64,000 bases of DNA from Chloroflexota bacterium (lineage in GTDB: Bacteria; Chloroflexota; UBA11872; VXNJ01). The position numbers were made by a program, and so were the translations under genes. The stretch spans positions 43,701 to 107,700 of the forward strand of contig JAPOWW010000013.1 in the NCBI GenBank assembly GCA_026707405.1. Direction: 5' to 3'. Of this stretch, positions 1 through 8,983 are shown piece after piece; position 1 is the first letter of the stretch, and each line of letters starts with the position of its first letter. The notes under the pieces were generated by a model. The model was not told the DNA's origin, ran no database searches, and was given only the letters and a program-made list of their open reading frames with translations.

Positions 1-1011
1 CAGCTCCACCGGTCTGGTCGGCATGTTCCGAGCCATCTTCTCGAGGGTTGGCCTGGCGTGCGCATGAATGCCCTTGACCGCCGGATAATGCCGACCGATG
101 ATCCGCGAGTCGATGTCGATCTGAATGATGTTCCGCGGAAGCGGCAGACGCCAGTTGTCCGTGTTCCTGGCGCTCAGACGCGACCCAACGACCAGCATGG
201 CGTCGGCGGACGACAGCAGATTGTCGAACGACTGGTCGCCCCGCCACCGGCAACCCACCGACAAAGGATGATCTTCAGGAACCGCCCCTTTGCCGTTGAC
301 GGTGGTAAACACGGGCGCGGACAGCTTTTCGGCCACCTCGATCAACGGCTTCGAAGCATCGGCCGCAACCACTCCGCCGCCCGCCAGGATTACGGGATTC
401 GCCGAGGCGACGAGAAGCCTAATAGCCTGTCGAAGGACCTCGGCGACGGGTTCCAGGGGTTCCGGCGTGACCATGCGTGGAATCTTGACCTCACTCCGTT
501 TGTCCACGAGGTCGAGAGGGACTTCTATCGACGCCGGCCCTGGGCGGCCGGCCCGCATGTGATGCAGCGCGTCGGCGACCACACCCGGAATATCGGAGAC
601 CCGCCGCACCCTCCGGTGCCAGCCCACTATCGAACCGACCAGACCCGATTGGTCGCGCAACTCGTGCAGGTAGCCGACGTCGCGCCCCACCATCGAGGAT
701 TCGAGCGTGGTGCATACGTGTAGAACCGGCGAAGACTCCGCCTGCGCTTCGCCGAGCGGAGTGGCGATATTCGTCACGCCCGGCCCTGTGATGGTAAGTG
801 CGCAGGCTATCTTCCCAGACGCCCGCGCGTAGCCGTCGGCCATGAATCCCGCGCCCTGCTCGTGCCTGCACATAACGTGCCGGATGTTGGGACGATCCAG
901 AAGCGCATCGTAGATTCCAGCCGTGTGGACGCCTGGAATGCCGAATATCGTGTCAACGCCCCCGGCCTCGATAGACGCGAGAACGGCCTGCCCACCTGTC
1001 ATCACGGGCAT
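1..1011 (-). CDS. Thiamine-diphosphate-dependent enzyme, acetolactate synthase-like (3' end cut by window)
   Basis: This is the N-terminal 337 residues of a ThDP enzyme of the acetolactate synthase/benzoylformate decarboxylase superfamily. Near the start it reads IEAGGVDTIFGIPG, followed by the pyrimidine-domain segment CRHEQGAGFMADGYAR, which carries the glutamate that activates ThDP. The central domain follows, with VVGSRLSARNTDNW, and the reading frame runs off the left edge, so the C-terminal pyrophosphate-binding domain (GDGSF-type motif) cannot be seen. I start it at the ATG at 1011; a second ATG lies 9 bases further in. It is the last visible member of a minus-strand group with the membrane protein and the TlpA-like thioredoxin. 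The substrate cannot be told from the N-terminus: acetolactate synthase, oxalyl-CoA decarboxylase and sulfoacetaldehyde-type enzymes share this part. Confidence 0.85.
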   Translation of the reverse strand, partial: MPVMTGGQAVLASIEAGGVDTIFGIPGVHTAGIYDALLDRPNIRHVMCRHEQGAGFMADGYARASGKIACALTITGPGVTNIATPLGEAQAESSPVLHVCTTLESSMVGRDVGYLHELRDQSGLVGSIVGWHRRVRRVSDIPGVVADALHHMRAGRPGPASIEVPLDLVDKRSEVKIPRMVTPEPLEPVAEVLRQAIRLLVASANPVILAGGGVVAADASKPLIEVAEKLSAPVFTTVNGKGAVPEDHPLSVGCRWRGDQSFDNLLSSADAMLVVGSRLSARNTDNWRLPLPRNIIQIDIDSRIIGRHYPAVKGIHAHARPTLEKMARNMPTRPVEL

Positions 1012-1048
1012 CGCACGATTCCTTAGAGAGCGAGTCCTGCTGACGAGT

Positions 1049-1798
1049 TTATAAGACCGCCCAACCTGCCAGGGCGCCGACGGCGGCGCTGCAGGCCACC
1101 ACCAGCGAACCCGCGATCCAGCCGCGCGCGCCATCCCGCCACAGTCTGAACGGGAGCGGCGTCGACGCCAGCAGCAAGGCCGCCGCGGCAGCGTTCGCTC
1201 CTCCCTTCAGCAATAGCAACGACGCCAGCGGCAGCTCCATGCCAGTTCCGCGCCTGGTCAGCGTTCCGACTACCGCCCCCAACAGGGCGCCTATCCAGAC
1301 TGTTCGGCCGAACAGGTCGAATCCAATCTGGTAGGGAACGAAAACCGCGATCACGCCCGCCGTCGCGCACGCGCCCAAAAACCACAACCCAACCTCATCC
1401 AACCGCTCCGTCATCGCGCTCCAAAGGCGTTTGGCTTGATCCTTCAAACGGGCCTCCGGAAGTTGCGGCCCGGCGGCGCCCAGCCATCGCTCGATGACAA
1501 CTGATCTCTCGCTTCCAGTTGCGATCTTCGATCCGGCCGCCAGCACGATGGCGACGAACGCAGCCCGAACCAACGCGAGCCATAGTCCAAATCCGAGCGT
1601 CCCCAAGATCGAGGGCGCCGCGAAAGCCAGCCCCGCTCCAACAAGCAACGATCTGCGACCTCGCGGGTCGTCAGACGCTCGACCGCGCAGCGTTTCCATC
1701 ATCCCCGCGCCCGCGATCAGGGCCAGGATTACCCACGGCGCGAGCGTAACGAGGAAATCGCGAAACTTGATGAATACCGCGAGCGCGTCGGCCGGCAC
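1049..1798 (-). CDS. Multi-pass membrane protein, weakly ArsP/DUF318 permease-like
   Basis: A 249-residue protein with about six hydrophobic segments: near residues 15-33, 50-85, 135-155, 165-180, 192-212 and 225-248. The first segment reads LAPWVILALIAGAGMM and a later one ELPLASLLLLKGGANAAAAA. Both recall the LAPWLLLG and PIAxxLLxKG patterns of predicted permeases (DUF318/ArsP family), but the cysteine motif of that family is absent, so the likeness is weak. It starts 13 bases after the TlpA-like thioredoxin gene and 37 bases before the ThDP enzyme on the same strand, so the three may be cotranscribed. I assign no substrate. Confidence 0.6.
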   Translation of the reverse strand: MPADALAVFIKFRDFLVTLAPWVILALIAGAGMMETLRGRASDDPRGRRSLLVGAGLAFAAPSILGTLGFGLWLALVRAAFVAIVLAAGSKIATGSERSVVIERWLGAAGPQLPEARLKDQAKRLWSAMTERLDEVGLWFLGACATAGVIAVFVPYQIGFDLFGRTVWIGALLGAVVGTLTRRGTGMELPLASLLLLKGGANAAAAALLLASTPLPFRLWRDGARGWIAGSLVVACSAAVGALAGWAVL

Positions 1799-1811
1799 TA
1801 TGGATTGCTGA

Positions 1812-2411
1812 CTATCTGGCCCGCTCTTCGAGCAGGCGTTCGATGCGCGATTCCATCTGCGTGCGATTCAGGATTCCAGGTCGAATCTCGTCGACCAGCC
1901 CTTCGGAATCGATGAAGACGTGGGTCGGCAGCATACGCACACCATAAGGACCGCTGACTGTGCGGTTCGGGTCCAGTAGCGAACCGAACGTGTACGGTTC
2001 GAGAAACGCGCGAACGGCTTCAAGGTCTTCCCCTACGTTTATAGCCAGATAGTTCCAATCCCGGTCCTCCAGGTTGCGGACTATGGCTTCCGTATCCGGC
2101 GCTTCCGCCCGGCAGGGTCCGCACCAGGTCGCCCAAAATGTGATCCACGTGGGACCGCTCCCCCCAACTTCCGAGAGGCGGACTGAAACGCCGTCCAGGT
2201 TAGTCAACTCGAAGTCGGGCGCGGCATGTCCCACGCGCAGCGCCGGGCCGTCGGCAGTGAGTGGACCGGCGACCTCCTGCGACGAGACGAAGCCGAGGCT
2301 TGGATCCACCTGAAGCGCCATCGCGGACAGCGCCAGCGCGACGGCCGTCACCGTCACGGCCATCAGGAACGCTAGAGGAGTGGCGCGTAACGTCGCGAGC
2401 ATGACCCCCAT
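1812..2411 (-). CDS. TlpA/ResA-like membrane-anchored thioredoxin
   Basis: A 199-residue thiol-disulfide oxidoreductase of the AlkC/TSA-Redoxin (TlpA, ResA) type. Residues 10-32 form an uncleaved-looking hydrophobic anchor. The thioredoxin fold follows from about residue 60 (GHAAPDFELTNLDG), with active-site motif TFWATWCGPCRAEAP (Cys97 and Cys100) and the cis-proline segment MLPTHVFIDSEG. It should act outside the cytoplasmic membrane, reducing disulfides for example in cytochrome c maturation, although no cytochrome maturation gene is visible. It is first in a minus-strand group with the permease-like gene 13 bases downstream and is divergent from the penicillin-binding protein gene. Confidence 0.88.
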   Translation of the reverse strand: MGVMLATLRATPLAFLMAVTVTAVALALSAMALQVDPSLGFVSSQEVAGPLTADGPALRVGHAAPDFELTNLDGVSVRLSEVGGSGPTWITFWATWCGPCRAEAPDTEAIVRNLEDRDWNYLAINVGEDLEAVRAFLEPYTFGSLLDPNRTVSGPYGVRMLPTHVFIDSEGLVDEIRPGILNRTQMESRIERLLEERAR

Positions 2412-2506
2412 TTTCCGTGAAGCGGTCAGTCAAAAGAGCTTACCAACCAAAATCCCGTCCCCGGAGGGCGCCGCCAGCCCAGTGAGCCGCATTAAAATCG
2501 GACGAG

Positions 2507-5311
2507 ATGCCGCTACGCAGATCCCTCAGGGGTAGGTACCGCCGAAAAAACGGCAAGGCCGGGAAACTGCTCGCCCTTGCCGGTCTCCCATTGATGGCCG
2601 TGCTGATCGCGGCCATGTCCGTCGCGCTCGCCCTCGTCGCCGGATCCGCTATCGCGTTTGCAGCCGCAGCCGCGCTGTTCGACGATCTGCCGTCGATCGA
2701 GAGCGTTTCGGGCGTCCAGAGCCGGTTTTTCGAGAACTCCACCGTCTACGCACGCGACGGGACCCCTATAGGCGAGCTGATCGACGAAGGGAGACGCACC
2801 GTCATAACCCACGACGACATCCCCCAGGTAGTGAAAGACGCCACCATAGCAGCTGAGGACGCAACCTTTTACGACAACCCCGGCGTCGATCTGCGCGCCG
2901 TGCTCAGAGCGGCCTGGCTCAACCTTCAGGCCGGAACGATCGTTTCCGGGTTCAGCACCATAACCCAGCAGGTCGTCAAGAACACGCTTCTGAGTCCCGA
3001 AGAGACTCTGGAGCGGAAGCTCCGCGAGGTGGCCCTCGCCTATCAGCTCTCCCAGCGGTTTTCGAAGGACGAAATCCTTGCGATCTACCTCAATCAGAAC
3101 TTCTACGGAAACAGGGCCTATGGCATAGCGGCCGCGGCGCTGACCTATTTCGACAAAGACCTCCACGAGTTGACGCTCGCCGAGGCGGCAATGCTGGTCG
3201 GCATACCCCGCGCGCCATCTACGGAGAACCCGCTCGTCAACGAGGAAGCCGCCATTCGCAATCAGCGCAATGTGCTCGACCTCATGGTCAAGAACCGCTT
3301 CGTCACCCGCCTGCAGGCCGACGAGGCCGCCGCCCAGAAGCTGGTCTATACGCCGCCTCAGGCGAACATCGGGCCTTCGCCGCACTTCTTCAACTACATC
3401 GTCGACTACCTGCAGGAGCAGTACGGCCCCGAAATCAGCCGCAAGGGCTGGTCTATCACGACCACGCTCGACCCTGCCCTTCAGGCAAAGGCCGAGACCG
3501 CGGCCAGGGAGCATGTAGCCACGCTCGCCGACCGGGACGTTGGAAACGGCGCGGTGGTAGTGCTCGATCCCGCGAGCGGCGAGATTCTCGCGATGGTAGG
3601 GAGCGTCGACTTCACCAGCGAGGAGATCGACGGACAGGTCAACATGGCCCTGGCTCCAAGGCAGCCCGGTTCGGCGTTCAAGCCCTTCACGTACATTACG
3701 GCGCTCGGCAAGGGCTACAACGCGGCAACGATGCTGATGGACATTAAGACCGTCATTCCGATACCCGACCAGGAGCCTTACGAGCCCGAAAACTATGACG
3801 AAAAGTTCCACGGACCGGTACGCATGCGGGTAGCGCTGGGAAGCTCTTACAACATCCCCGCCGTAAAGGCCCAGCTGTTCGCGGGAGTGCCGGACGTTCT
3901 GGACACGGCCCGGCGAATGGGTCTGCCAATTTCGGGCGGGACCGAGCGCTTCGGTCCTTCGCTCGCGTTGGGAGCCGCGGAGGTCCCGCTGCTCGATCTC
4001 GCCGCCGCCTACGGCGTGTTCGCCAACGGCGGAATCTACGTCCGCCCCAATCCCATCCTCCACATAGAGGACAGCCAGGGCAACGTCATCGAATCCCGAA
4101 AACCACCAGAGGGGGTCAGTGTGCTCAGTCCGCAACTCGCCTACCTGATGACCGACATCCTCTCGGACTCTGAAGCGCGGATACCGGGCTTCGGTCGGGG
4201 CAACGTCCTGACCCTGGAAAGCCGGTCCGCAGCCGTCAAGACGGGCACCACAAACGACTTCAGAGACGCTCTCACCGTCGGCTACACTCCCCAGCTTGTA
4301 ACCGCTGTGTGGGTCGGAAATGCCGACAACTCGGAGATGGACAAAGTGCCGGGCTCCAAGGGCGCCGGCCCGATATGGAACCGGGTTATGACGGAGGTCC
4401 ACGAGGGTCTGCCGGTCGAAGAGTTCGTGCGTCCTGAGGGGCTTACCGAGCTCGAAGTGGACGCCGTTTCCGGCCTGTTGCCGAGCCGCTACACCCCGGA
4501 TAAGGTCAAAGAACTGTTCATCCCGGGTACTGAGCCTACCCAGATGGACTTCATTCACCAGCCCATCCGAACCCACGCCCTCACCGGCAAGAGGGCCGGA
4601 CCGTCCATACCCCCCGACGAGGTGGAACTGAAAATTTATCCAGTGCTGCCGCCCGAAGCCGAAGCATGGCAGCGGGAACAAGACGAAGACTCACCTTTCC
4701 ACTTGCCGTCGAGCGAACTGGCCACTGCGCTCGACTCGCCCACCGAGCTCGGCGACGTCGCGATTGCCATTCCGTCCCACAGGCAGAACATTCGCAGCAT
4801 CCTCGAAATTCACGGAAACGCCCGCGGCCCAGGCTTCCTCGACTACACGCTCGAATACGGCTTGGGAACCGCGCCCGGCGGCTGGGTCAAAATCGGCGAT
4901 GTCGTTACCGAACAGAAATCGCGCGACCAGCTCGCCGCCGTGGACACCGCACAGCTACCCGATGGCATCTACACGCTAAGGCTCAGCGTTCGGCGGGAAG
5001 GCAATGTCACCGAAAGCGCTTATCGCCAGCTCGTGGTGGATAATGAGTCGCCCCAGATCGCCGTAAAGGATCTTGAACCTGGCGCCACCCTGCCGCGCGG
5101 TCACATCGCGTTCAGAGTAGAGGCGGCGGACAACGTCGCCGTGCTCTCCGTGACGTACTTCATCGACGGGGAGTTCATCGCCGAATCGCTGACGCCGCCC
5201 TACGGGATAACCTGGAACGCGGTCCCCGGCGAGCACACCCTAAAGGTCATGGCTAGGGACGGGGCTGGCAATTTCACCGAGATCGAGCCGGTGCCATTCC
5301 ATATCCCATAA
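2507..5311 (+). CDS. Class A penicillin-binding protein (transglycosylase/transpeptidase) with Ig-like tail
   Basis: A 934-residue bifunctional peptidoglycan synthase. A membrane anchor covers residues 22-57. The GT51 transglycosylase domain follows, with catalytic glutamate in AAEDATFYDNPG (Glu117) and the GFSTITQQVVKN segment. The transpeptidase domain has all three active-site motifs: SAFK (serine near 389), SYN near 447 and KTGT near 575. After about residue 640 there is an extracytoplasmic extension of nearly 300 residues. Its last 90 residues (DNESPQIAV..., DNVAVLSVTYFIDG) look like a bacterial Ig-like module. The start ATG follows GGACGAG. It is transcribed alone, divergently from the thioredoxin gene. 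The enzymatic part is clear; the role of the tail is unknown. Confidence 0.95.
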   Translation: MPLRRSLRGRYRRKNGKAGKLLALAGLPLMAVLIAAMSVALALVAGSAIAFAAAAALFDDLPSIESVSGVQSRFFENSTVYARDGTPIGELIDEGRRTVITHDDIPQVVKDATIAAEDATFYDNPGVDLRAVLRAAWLNLQAGTIVSGFSTITQQVVKNTLLSPEETLERKLREVALAYQLSQRFSKDEILAIYLNQNFYGNRAYGIAAAALTYFDKDLHELTLAEAAMLVGIPRAPSTENPLVNEEAAIRNQRNVLDLMVKNRFVTRLQADEAAAQKLVYTPPQANIGPSPHFFNYIVDYLQEQYGPEISRKGWSITTTLDPALQAKAETAAREHVATLADRDVGNGAVVVLDPASGEILAMVGSVDFTSEEIDGQVNMALAPRQPGSAFKPFTYITALGKGYNAATMLMDIKTVIPIPDQEPYEPENYDEKFHGPVRMRVALGSSYNIPAVKAQLFAGVPDVLDTARRMGLPISGGTERFGPSLALGAAEVPLLDLAAAYGVFANGGIYVRPNPILHIEDSQGNVIESRKPPEGVSVLSPQLAYLMTDILSDSEARIPGFGRGNVLTLESRSAAVKTGTTNDFRDALTVGYTPQLVTAVWVGNADNSEMDKVPGSKGAGPIWNRVMTEVHEGLPVEEFVRPEGLTELEVDAVSGLLPSRYTPDKVKELFIPGTEPTQMDFIHQPIRTHALTGKRAGPSIPPDEVELKIYPVLPPEAEAWQREQDEDSPFHLPSSELATALDSPTELGDVAIAIPSHRQNIRSILEIHGNARGPGFLDYTLEYGLGTAPGGWVKIGDVVTEQKSRDQLAAVDTAQLPDGIYTLRLSVRREGNVTESAYRQLVVDNESPQIAVKDLEPGATLPRGHIAFRVEAADNVAVLSVTYFIDGEFIAESLTPPYGITWNAVPGEHTLKVMARDGAGNFTEIEPVPFHIP

Positions 5312-5388
5312 CCTTGTCTCTCGCGGGGTCTTCTGCCGCCCGATCTCGCGTGATTTCGTCATCTTCGACATAGAGCTGGAGATTGGAA

Positions 5389-6249
5389 ATGATCGTCGAC
5401 TCACACGTTCACGTCTTCTCGGCAAATTCGGTCAAATATCCGCTCTCGCCCTCGGCCCCGTACGACCCGGACCCCGCCCCGCTGGAGCAGTTGATCATCA
5501 CCATGGGCATGAGCGGTGTGGACGTTGCCGTGGTCGTCCAGCCCCAACCCTACGAGTGGGACAACTCATACCTCTCCGACTCCCTGGCGGAGCAACCTGA
5601 ACGGCTCATTGGAATAGGGCTGGTCGATCCGAGGTCGCCCGATGCCGCCGACAATCTCCTGGCTCTTGCGAAACCAGGCCGAATCCAGGGATTCCGACTC
5701 AATTTGGACAGCGACGACGAGGGTCTTTGGCTGACGGACGGGACGGTGGACCCGCTGTGGAAATTGGCCGCGGACGAAGGTCTGGTCGTGTGTCTGCAAA
5801 TCGAGCCGCAACACGCCCGCCACGTTCAAACTTTGGCCGCCCGCTTCAAAGCCACGCGCTTTGTGGTCGACCATCTGGGCAAGCCCGATGTCACGGAAGG
5901 CGCGCCGTATCCGAGCTTTCGCCCGATTCTCGACCTAGCCGAGCTGGAGGGCGCACATATCAAGCTCTCGGGCCTCTTTTATGCTTCCCGGCAGGATTTC
6001 CCATACGAGGACACGATCCCGATCGTTGAATTGGTCTGGGAAGCCTTCGGCGCCCGGCGCATGTTGTGGGGGACCGATTTCCCCAACATATTCAAGGCGT
6101 GCGGCTACCAGGCCGCGCTCGATCACGTAAATCAAAACCTGCCGTTCTTGTCTGATGACGACAAGGCATGGATACTTGGTAAGACGGCCGCGTCGCTTTG
6201 GGACCTGCCCGACGGCACGGCGCCTGAACTCGAACCCGATCTGGAATAG
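5389..6249 (+). CDS. Amidohydrolase family 2 (TIM-barrel metal-dependent hydrolase)
   Basis: A 286-residue amidohydrolase_2 protein (2-pyrone-4,6-dicarboxylate lactonase / ACMS decarboxylase relatives). The start MIVDSHVHVF carries the metal-binding HxH, the middle has VVDHLGKPD, and the end has LWGTDFPN with the conserved aspartate. I start at the ATG at 5389 because CTGGAG lies 7 bases upstream; a TTG six bases earlier is possible. The next gene, a molybdopterin oxidoreductase, begins 3 bases after the stop, so they are probably cotranscribed. The family hydrolyses lactones or decarboxylates aromatic-derived acids; the exact substrate is not readable. Confidence 0.88.
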   Translation: MIVDSHVHVFSANSVKYPLSPSAPYDPDPAPLEQLIITMGMSGVDVAVVVQPQPYEWDNSYLSDSLAEQPERLIGIGLVDPRSPDAADNLLALAKPGRIQGFRLNLDSDDEGLWLTDGTVDPLWKLAADEGLVVCLQIEPQHARHVQTLAARFKATRFVVDHLGKPDVTEGAPYPSFRPILDLAELEGAHIKLSGLFYASRQDFPYEDTIPIVELVWEAFGARRMLWGTDFPNIFKACGYQAALDHVNQNLPFLSDDDKAWILGKTAASLWDLPDGTAPELEPDLE

Positions 6250-6252
6250 AAG

Positions 6253-6867
6253 ATGGTAAGAAGCTTGTTCGGCTCAAGACGAGCGAGACGCAAGAAAGCC
6301 GACGAGATGTATGGCGAGAGGCTTCCGGCCGGCCAGCACACCGTGACCAACTGGCCCGTCCTCACTTACGGCTACACCCCCGATATCGCTCCGGAGGACT
6401 GGGGGTTTTCGATAACCGGGCTGGTGGAGCGGGAATTCACCATGGACTTCCGGACCTTTCTGGCCGCCGGATCGGTGGTGATTCACGCCGACTTCCACTG
6501 CGTGACGACCTTCAGCGTCATGGACAACGACTGGGGCGGGATTCCTGTCCAGGCCATTCTCGAAAAGGCCAGGCCCCTGCCTGAGGCCGTCGCGGTTATG
6601 GTTCATTGCTACGGCGGATACACCACCAACCTTCTCCTGGACGACCTGGATCGCCCCGAAAACCTTTTCGCGCTGCGGCGCAACGGGGAACCGCTCCCGC
6701 GCGAGCACGGCGGTCCCATGCGGCTTATAGTCCCCCATCTATATGCGTGGAAGAGCGCCAAGTGGGTCAACGGCCTTCAGTTCCTGCCGAGAGACAGACC
6801 GGGCTTTTGGGAGGTCAACGGCTATCACATGCGCGGCGACCCGTTCAAGGAAGAGCGCTTCAGTTAG
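6253..6867 (+). CDS. Sulfite oxidase-like molybdopterin oxidoreductase
   Basis: A 204-residue protein with the oxidoreductase molybdopterin-binding fold of sulfite oxidase and YedY/MsrP. The Mo-ligand cysteine is in [15 protein letters not shown] (Cys83). The family segments [38 protein letters not shown] and [13 protein letters not shown] are all present. There is no signal peptide or twin-arginine motif, so it appears to be cytoplasmic, like the short stand-alone members of this family. It starts 3 bases after the amidohydrolase gene. The redox partner and substrate are unknown. Confidence 0.88.
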   Translation: MVRSLFGSRRARRKKADEMYGERLPAGQHTVTNWPVLTYGYTPDIAPEDWGFSITGLVEREFTMDFRTFLAAGSVVIHADFHCVTTFSVMDNDWGGIPVQAILEKARPLPEAVAVMVHCYGGYTTNLLLDDLDRPENLFALRRNGEPLPREHGGPMRLIVPHLYAWKSAKWVNGLQFLPRDRPGFWEVNGYHMRGDPFKEERFS

Positions 6868-6905
6868 CCGGACTGCGTTTGTGACGAAACCGCCTGCCCC
6901 CCGCT

Positions 6906-6933
6906 TTGTCACGGCATATCAGTGGGATAACAT
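6906..6933 (+). promoter_or_regulatory. Possible promoter for the LysM/SH3 gene
   Basis: TTGTCA (6906-6911) matches the -35 consensus at five of six positions. After 16 bases TAACAT (6928-6933) matches the -10 hexamer at four of six. The pair lies 38 bases before the GTG start of the LysM/SH3 gene, in the spacer after the molybdoenzyme. Confidence 0.3.
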
Positions 6934-6970
6934 TTGCGCAGAACGCTGCGATGCATGAGTTAGGAGCGTA

Positions 6971-7717
6971 GTGGGCGAGCTGGCGCGCTATCGACTTTTC
7001 TTAAGTTTCCTTGCCGTCCCAGTCGTAGTAATCGTTCTCATCGTCGTCTTGCTGGTCAACGCCTTCGGCGGCGACGACAACGAGACTCCGCCGACCGAAC
7101 AGCAAACGGCCGTTGCGCAGGTTGAGCCTACCTTGGCGATATCGGTGGTGACCGTCGCTCCCGCCCAAACTTCACCGCCGGCGGATGCTAGCGCCACCGT
7201 CACGCCTACCGTGACGCCTCTGGCCATCGCTACGAACACACCCGTACCGCCGCCTGTCGAACCTACGCCTACAATCGGGGCGGCCGCTACCCCCGCTAGC
7301 GCGCCTAGGGGGACGGCGCAAGAGTACGAGGTTCAACCCAACGACACGCTCTCGGAAATCGCCGACAGCTTCGGACTTACCAGCGCGGAGCTCGCCGAAG
7401 CCAACGAGATCGAGAATCCCGACGAAATCCAGGTTGGCGACATTCTCATCATCCCCGCAACGGCGTCGGGTGATGAGAGAACTCCGGCCGCTACCCCGAC
7501 GCCCACGCCGACACCGATTTCCGCCACGGTCGATCCCGAAGAAGGTCTCAACGTTCGGGAAGAGCCGACCACCGACAGCGACGTACTCGAAGTCCTCCTT
7601 GGCGGTGCCGAGATTCTGTTGACGGGTACGAGGCAGACCATCGACGACATCGAGTGGGTCGAGTTGGTCGACGGCGGCTGGGTGCAGAGTCAGTATCTGA
7701 CGATAGAGGGCGAATAG
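6971..7717 (+). CDS. Membrane-anchored LysM and SH3 domain protein
   Basis: A 248-residue exported protein. Residues 8-30 are a hydrophobic anchor (FLAVPVVVIVLIVVLLVNAF). A Thr/Pro/Ala-rich linker runs from about 40 to 115. One LysM domain covers about 116-162 (YEVQPNDTLSEIADSFG ... VGDILIIP), a second Thr/Pro linker follows, and a C-terminal SH3-like domain begins at EEGLNVREEPTTDSDVLEV and ends WVELVDGGWVQSQYL. It should bind peptidoglycan outside the membrane. I use the GTG start at 6971. The SH3 domain closely resembles that of the lipoprotein at 58.8 kb, so the two are paralogues. It converges with the acetyltransferase gene 2 bases further on. Confidence 0.82.
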   Translation: MGELARYRLFLSFLAVPVVVIVLIVVLLVNAFGGDDNETPPTEQQTAVAQVEPTLAISVVTVAPAQTSPPADASATVTPTVTPLAIATNTPVPPPVEPTPTIGAAATPASAPRGTAQEYEVQPNDTLSEIADSFGLTSAELAEANEIENPDEIQVGDILIIPATASGDERTPAATPTPTPTPISATVDPEEGLNVREEPTTDSDVLEVLLGGAEILLTGTRQTIDDIEWVELVDGGWVQSQYLTIEGE

Positions 7718-7719
7718 CC

Positions 7720-8919
7720 TCAAAACACGTCGGCGCGCCAGAAGGCGAATCCGCGCTCCCGGAATAGCGTTTTGAGCACTCCGGCCTCCTTGCCCGGCGC
7801 GCCGCGCGGCGCGGCTCCTTTTAGGACGAGAGCCCAAAGCTCAGCCTCCGAAACGTCTATGGACGGCGTGCCCGCCTCGCCGACATAAACCGCGCGGTCG
7901 CGGTAACCAAGCTCGGCCGACTGCCGTCCGACCCGGATGCCGACCGACTCCGAGCCGCCGGAAGAAGACTGCCAGAGCGCCGCGCTGAATTCCGGCCAAA
8001 GCCCCTCCAGCAGCGATTTCAAGTCGACGAGTTTCACCTTCAATCTCGTATCACTCTTCACGCGCGCCGTGGTTCCTATTGCTTCCAGGAGAGCCACAGC
8101 CCTGCGCGCGACCGGCGCCTGGCCTGCGAGATGTCGAAAGCCCCTTGATCTAGCATCTTGAACCATCGTCGCGAGCAGCGCCTTCTCGCTATCCTCGTCC
8201 TGGGCGGCAAGATCGCTTATCGAATAGAAGTCCCCAACTCCGATACCGTGCTCGGTAACGGGATGCCTGGCCCGCGCATACCCGACAATTCGCCCACTGC
8301 GCTCCAGCACGAACGATGATTCAGGATTCTCTCGCATCCATTTCATGTTTCCCGACCACCACCCGAGCGACCGCACGAGCGGGCCTGAACATGAAGAGCC
8401 GTAGCCGCCGTGGACAGCCGCGACCCAAGCGAGATCGTTCTCCGGGTCCATCCGGCGAACACCCGGCGGCGCTGTCCCCACTTGGCCAGCCCAATCCAAA
8501 CGGGCGACATAGGTGTCTACAGGCAGCGTCTCCCACCCAAATTCGCCATACGGCGCATCGTCCGCGGCGAAGACCATCGCAAGGTGATAGCCGCCGCGCA
8601 TGACCTGACGGAGTGCGGCCTCAATGAGCGCTCTTTCGTGGCCCTTGCCGCGCTCAGCCGGATCGACTGCCAGACACGCCAGACCGGCCACTCGCAGGAT
8701 CGCGCGTCCAACTCGCATCTCGCGAGGCAGCACTTGTAGATGGCCGACGACCCTTCCGTCAACCACCGCGACCAGCGAGTCGCGGCGCTCTACGAGCGGG
8801 TCGAGCTCCCGTACGTCGCGGTGGTAGGACCGGCTTTCGCCAAAGACCCGTTCGAGCAACCCCAGCGACCGCTCGAAGAGATCGTCATCCTCGGTATTCC
8901 GGATCGTCCGGGCAGTCAT
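7720..8919 (-). CDS. Eis-like GNAT N-acetyltransferase
   Basis: A 399-residue protein with an N-terminal GNAT domain. ESLVAVVDGRVVGHLQVLPR-type strands are followed by the acetyl-CoA loop in LAVDPAERGKGHERALIEAA (near residues 86-105). The length and layout (first GNAT domain, a second degenerate GNAT-like half, a C-terminal sterol-carrier-like part) match the Eis family of about 400 residues. Eis proteins acetylate amines such as aminoglycosides or lysines; the substrate here is unknown. The start ATG lies 64 bases downstream of the proline iminopeptidase stop on the same strand. Confidence 0.75.
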   Translation of the reverse strand: MTARTIRNTEDDDLFERSLGLLERVFGESRSYHRDVRELDPLVERRDSLVAVVDGRVVGHLQVLPREMRVGRAILRVAGLACLAVDPAERGKGHERALIEAALRQVMRGGYHLAMVFAADDAPYGEFGWETLPVDTYVARLDWAGQVGTAPPGVRRMDPENDLAWVAAVHGGYGSSCSGPLVRSLGWWSGNMKWMRENPESSFVLERSGRIVGYARARHPVTEHGIGVGDFYSISDLAAQDEDSEKALLATMVQDARSRGFRHLAGQAPVARRAVALLEAIGTTARVKSDTRLKVKLVDLKSLLEGLWPEFSAALWQSSSGGSESVGIRVGRQSAELGYRDRAVYVGEAGTPSIDVSEAELWALVLKGAAPRGAPGKEAGVLKTLFRERGFAFWRADVF

Positions 8920-8983
8920 TTCTGAAGCCCCGAGCGTCCGCAGCAGCCCCGCCAGGTCAACTTCAGCGCTCGTATCCGGGAAG

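Noticed and set aside
2513..4681. 722-residue open frame antisense to the penicillin-binding protein gene
   Set aside because: It has no recognisable domain and mirrors the strongly supported transpeptidase frame; long antisense frames are common in high-GC codon usage.
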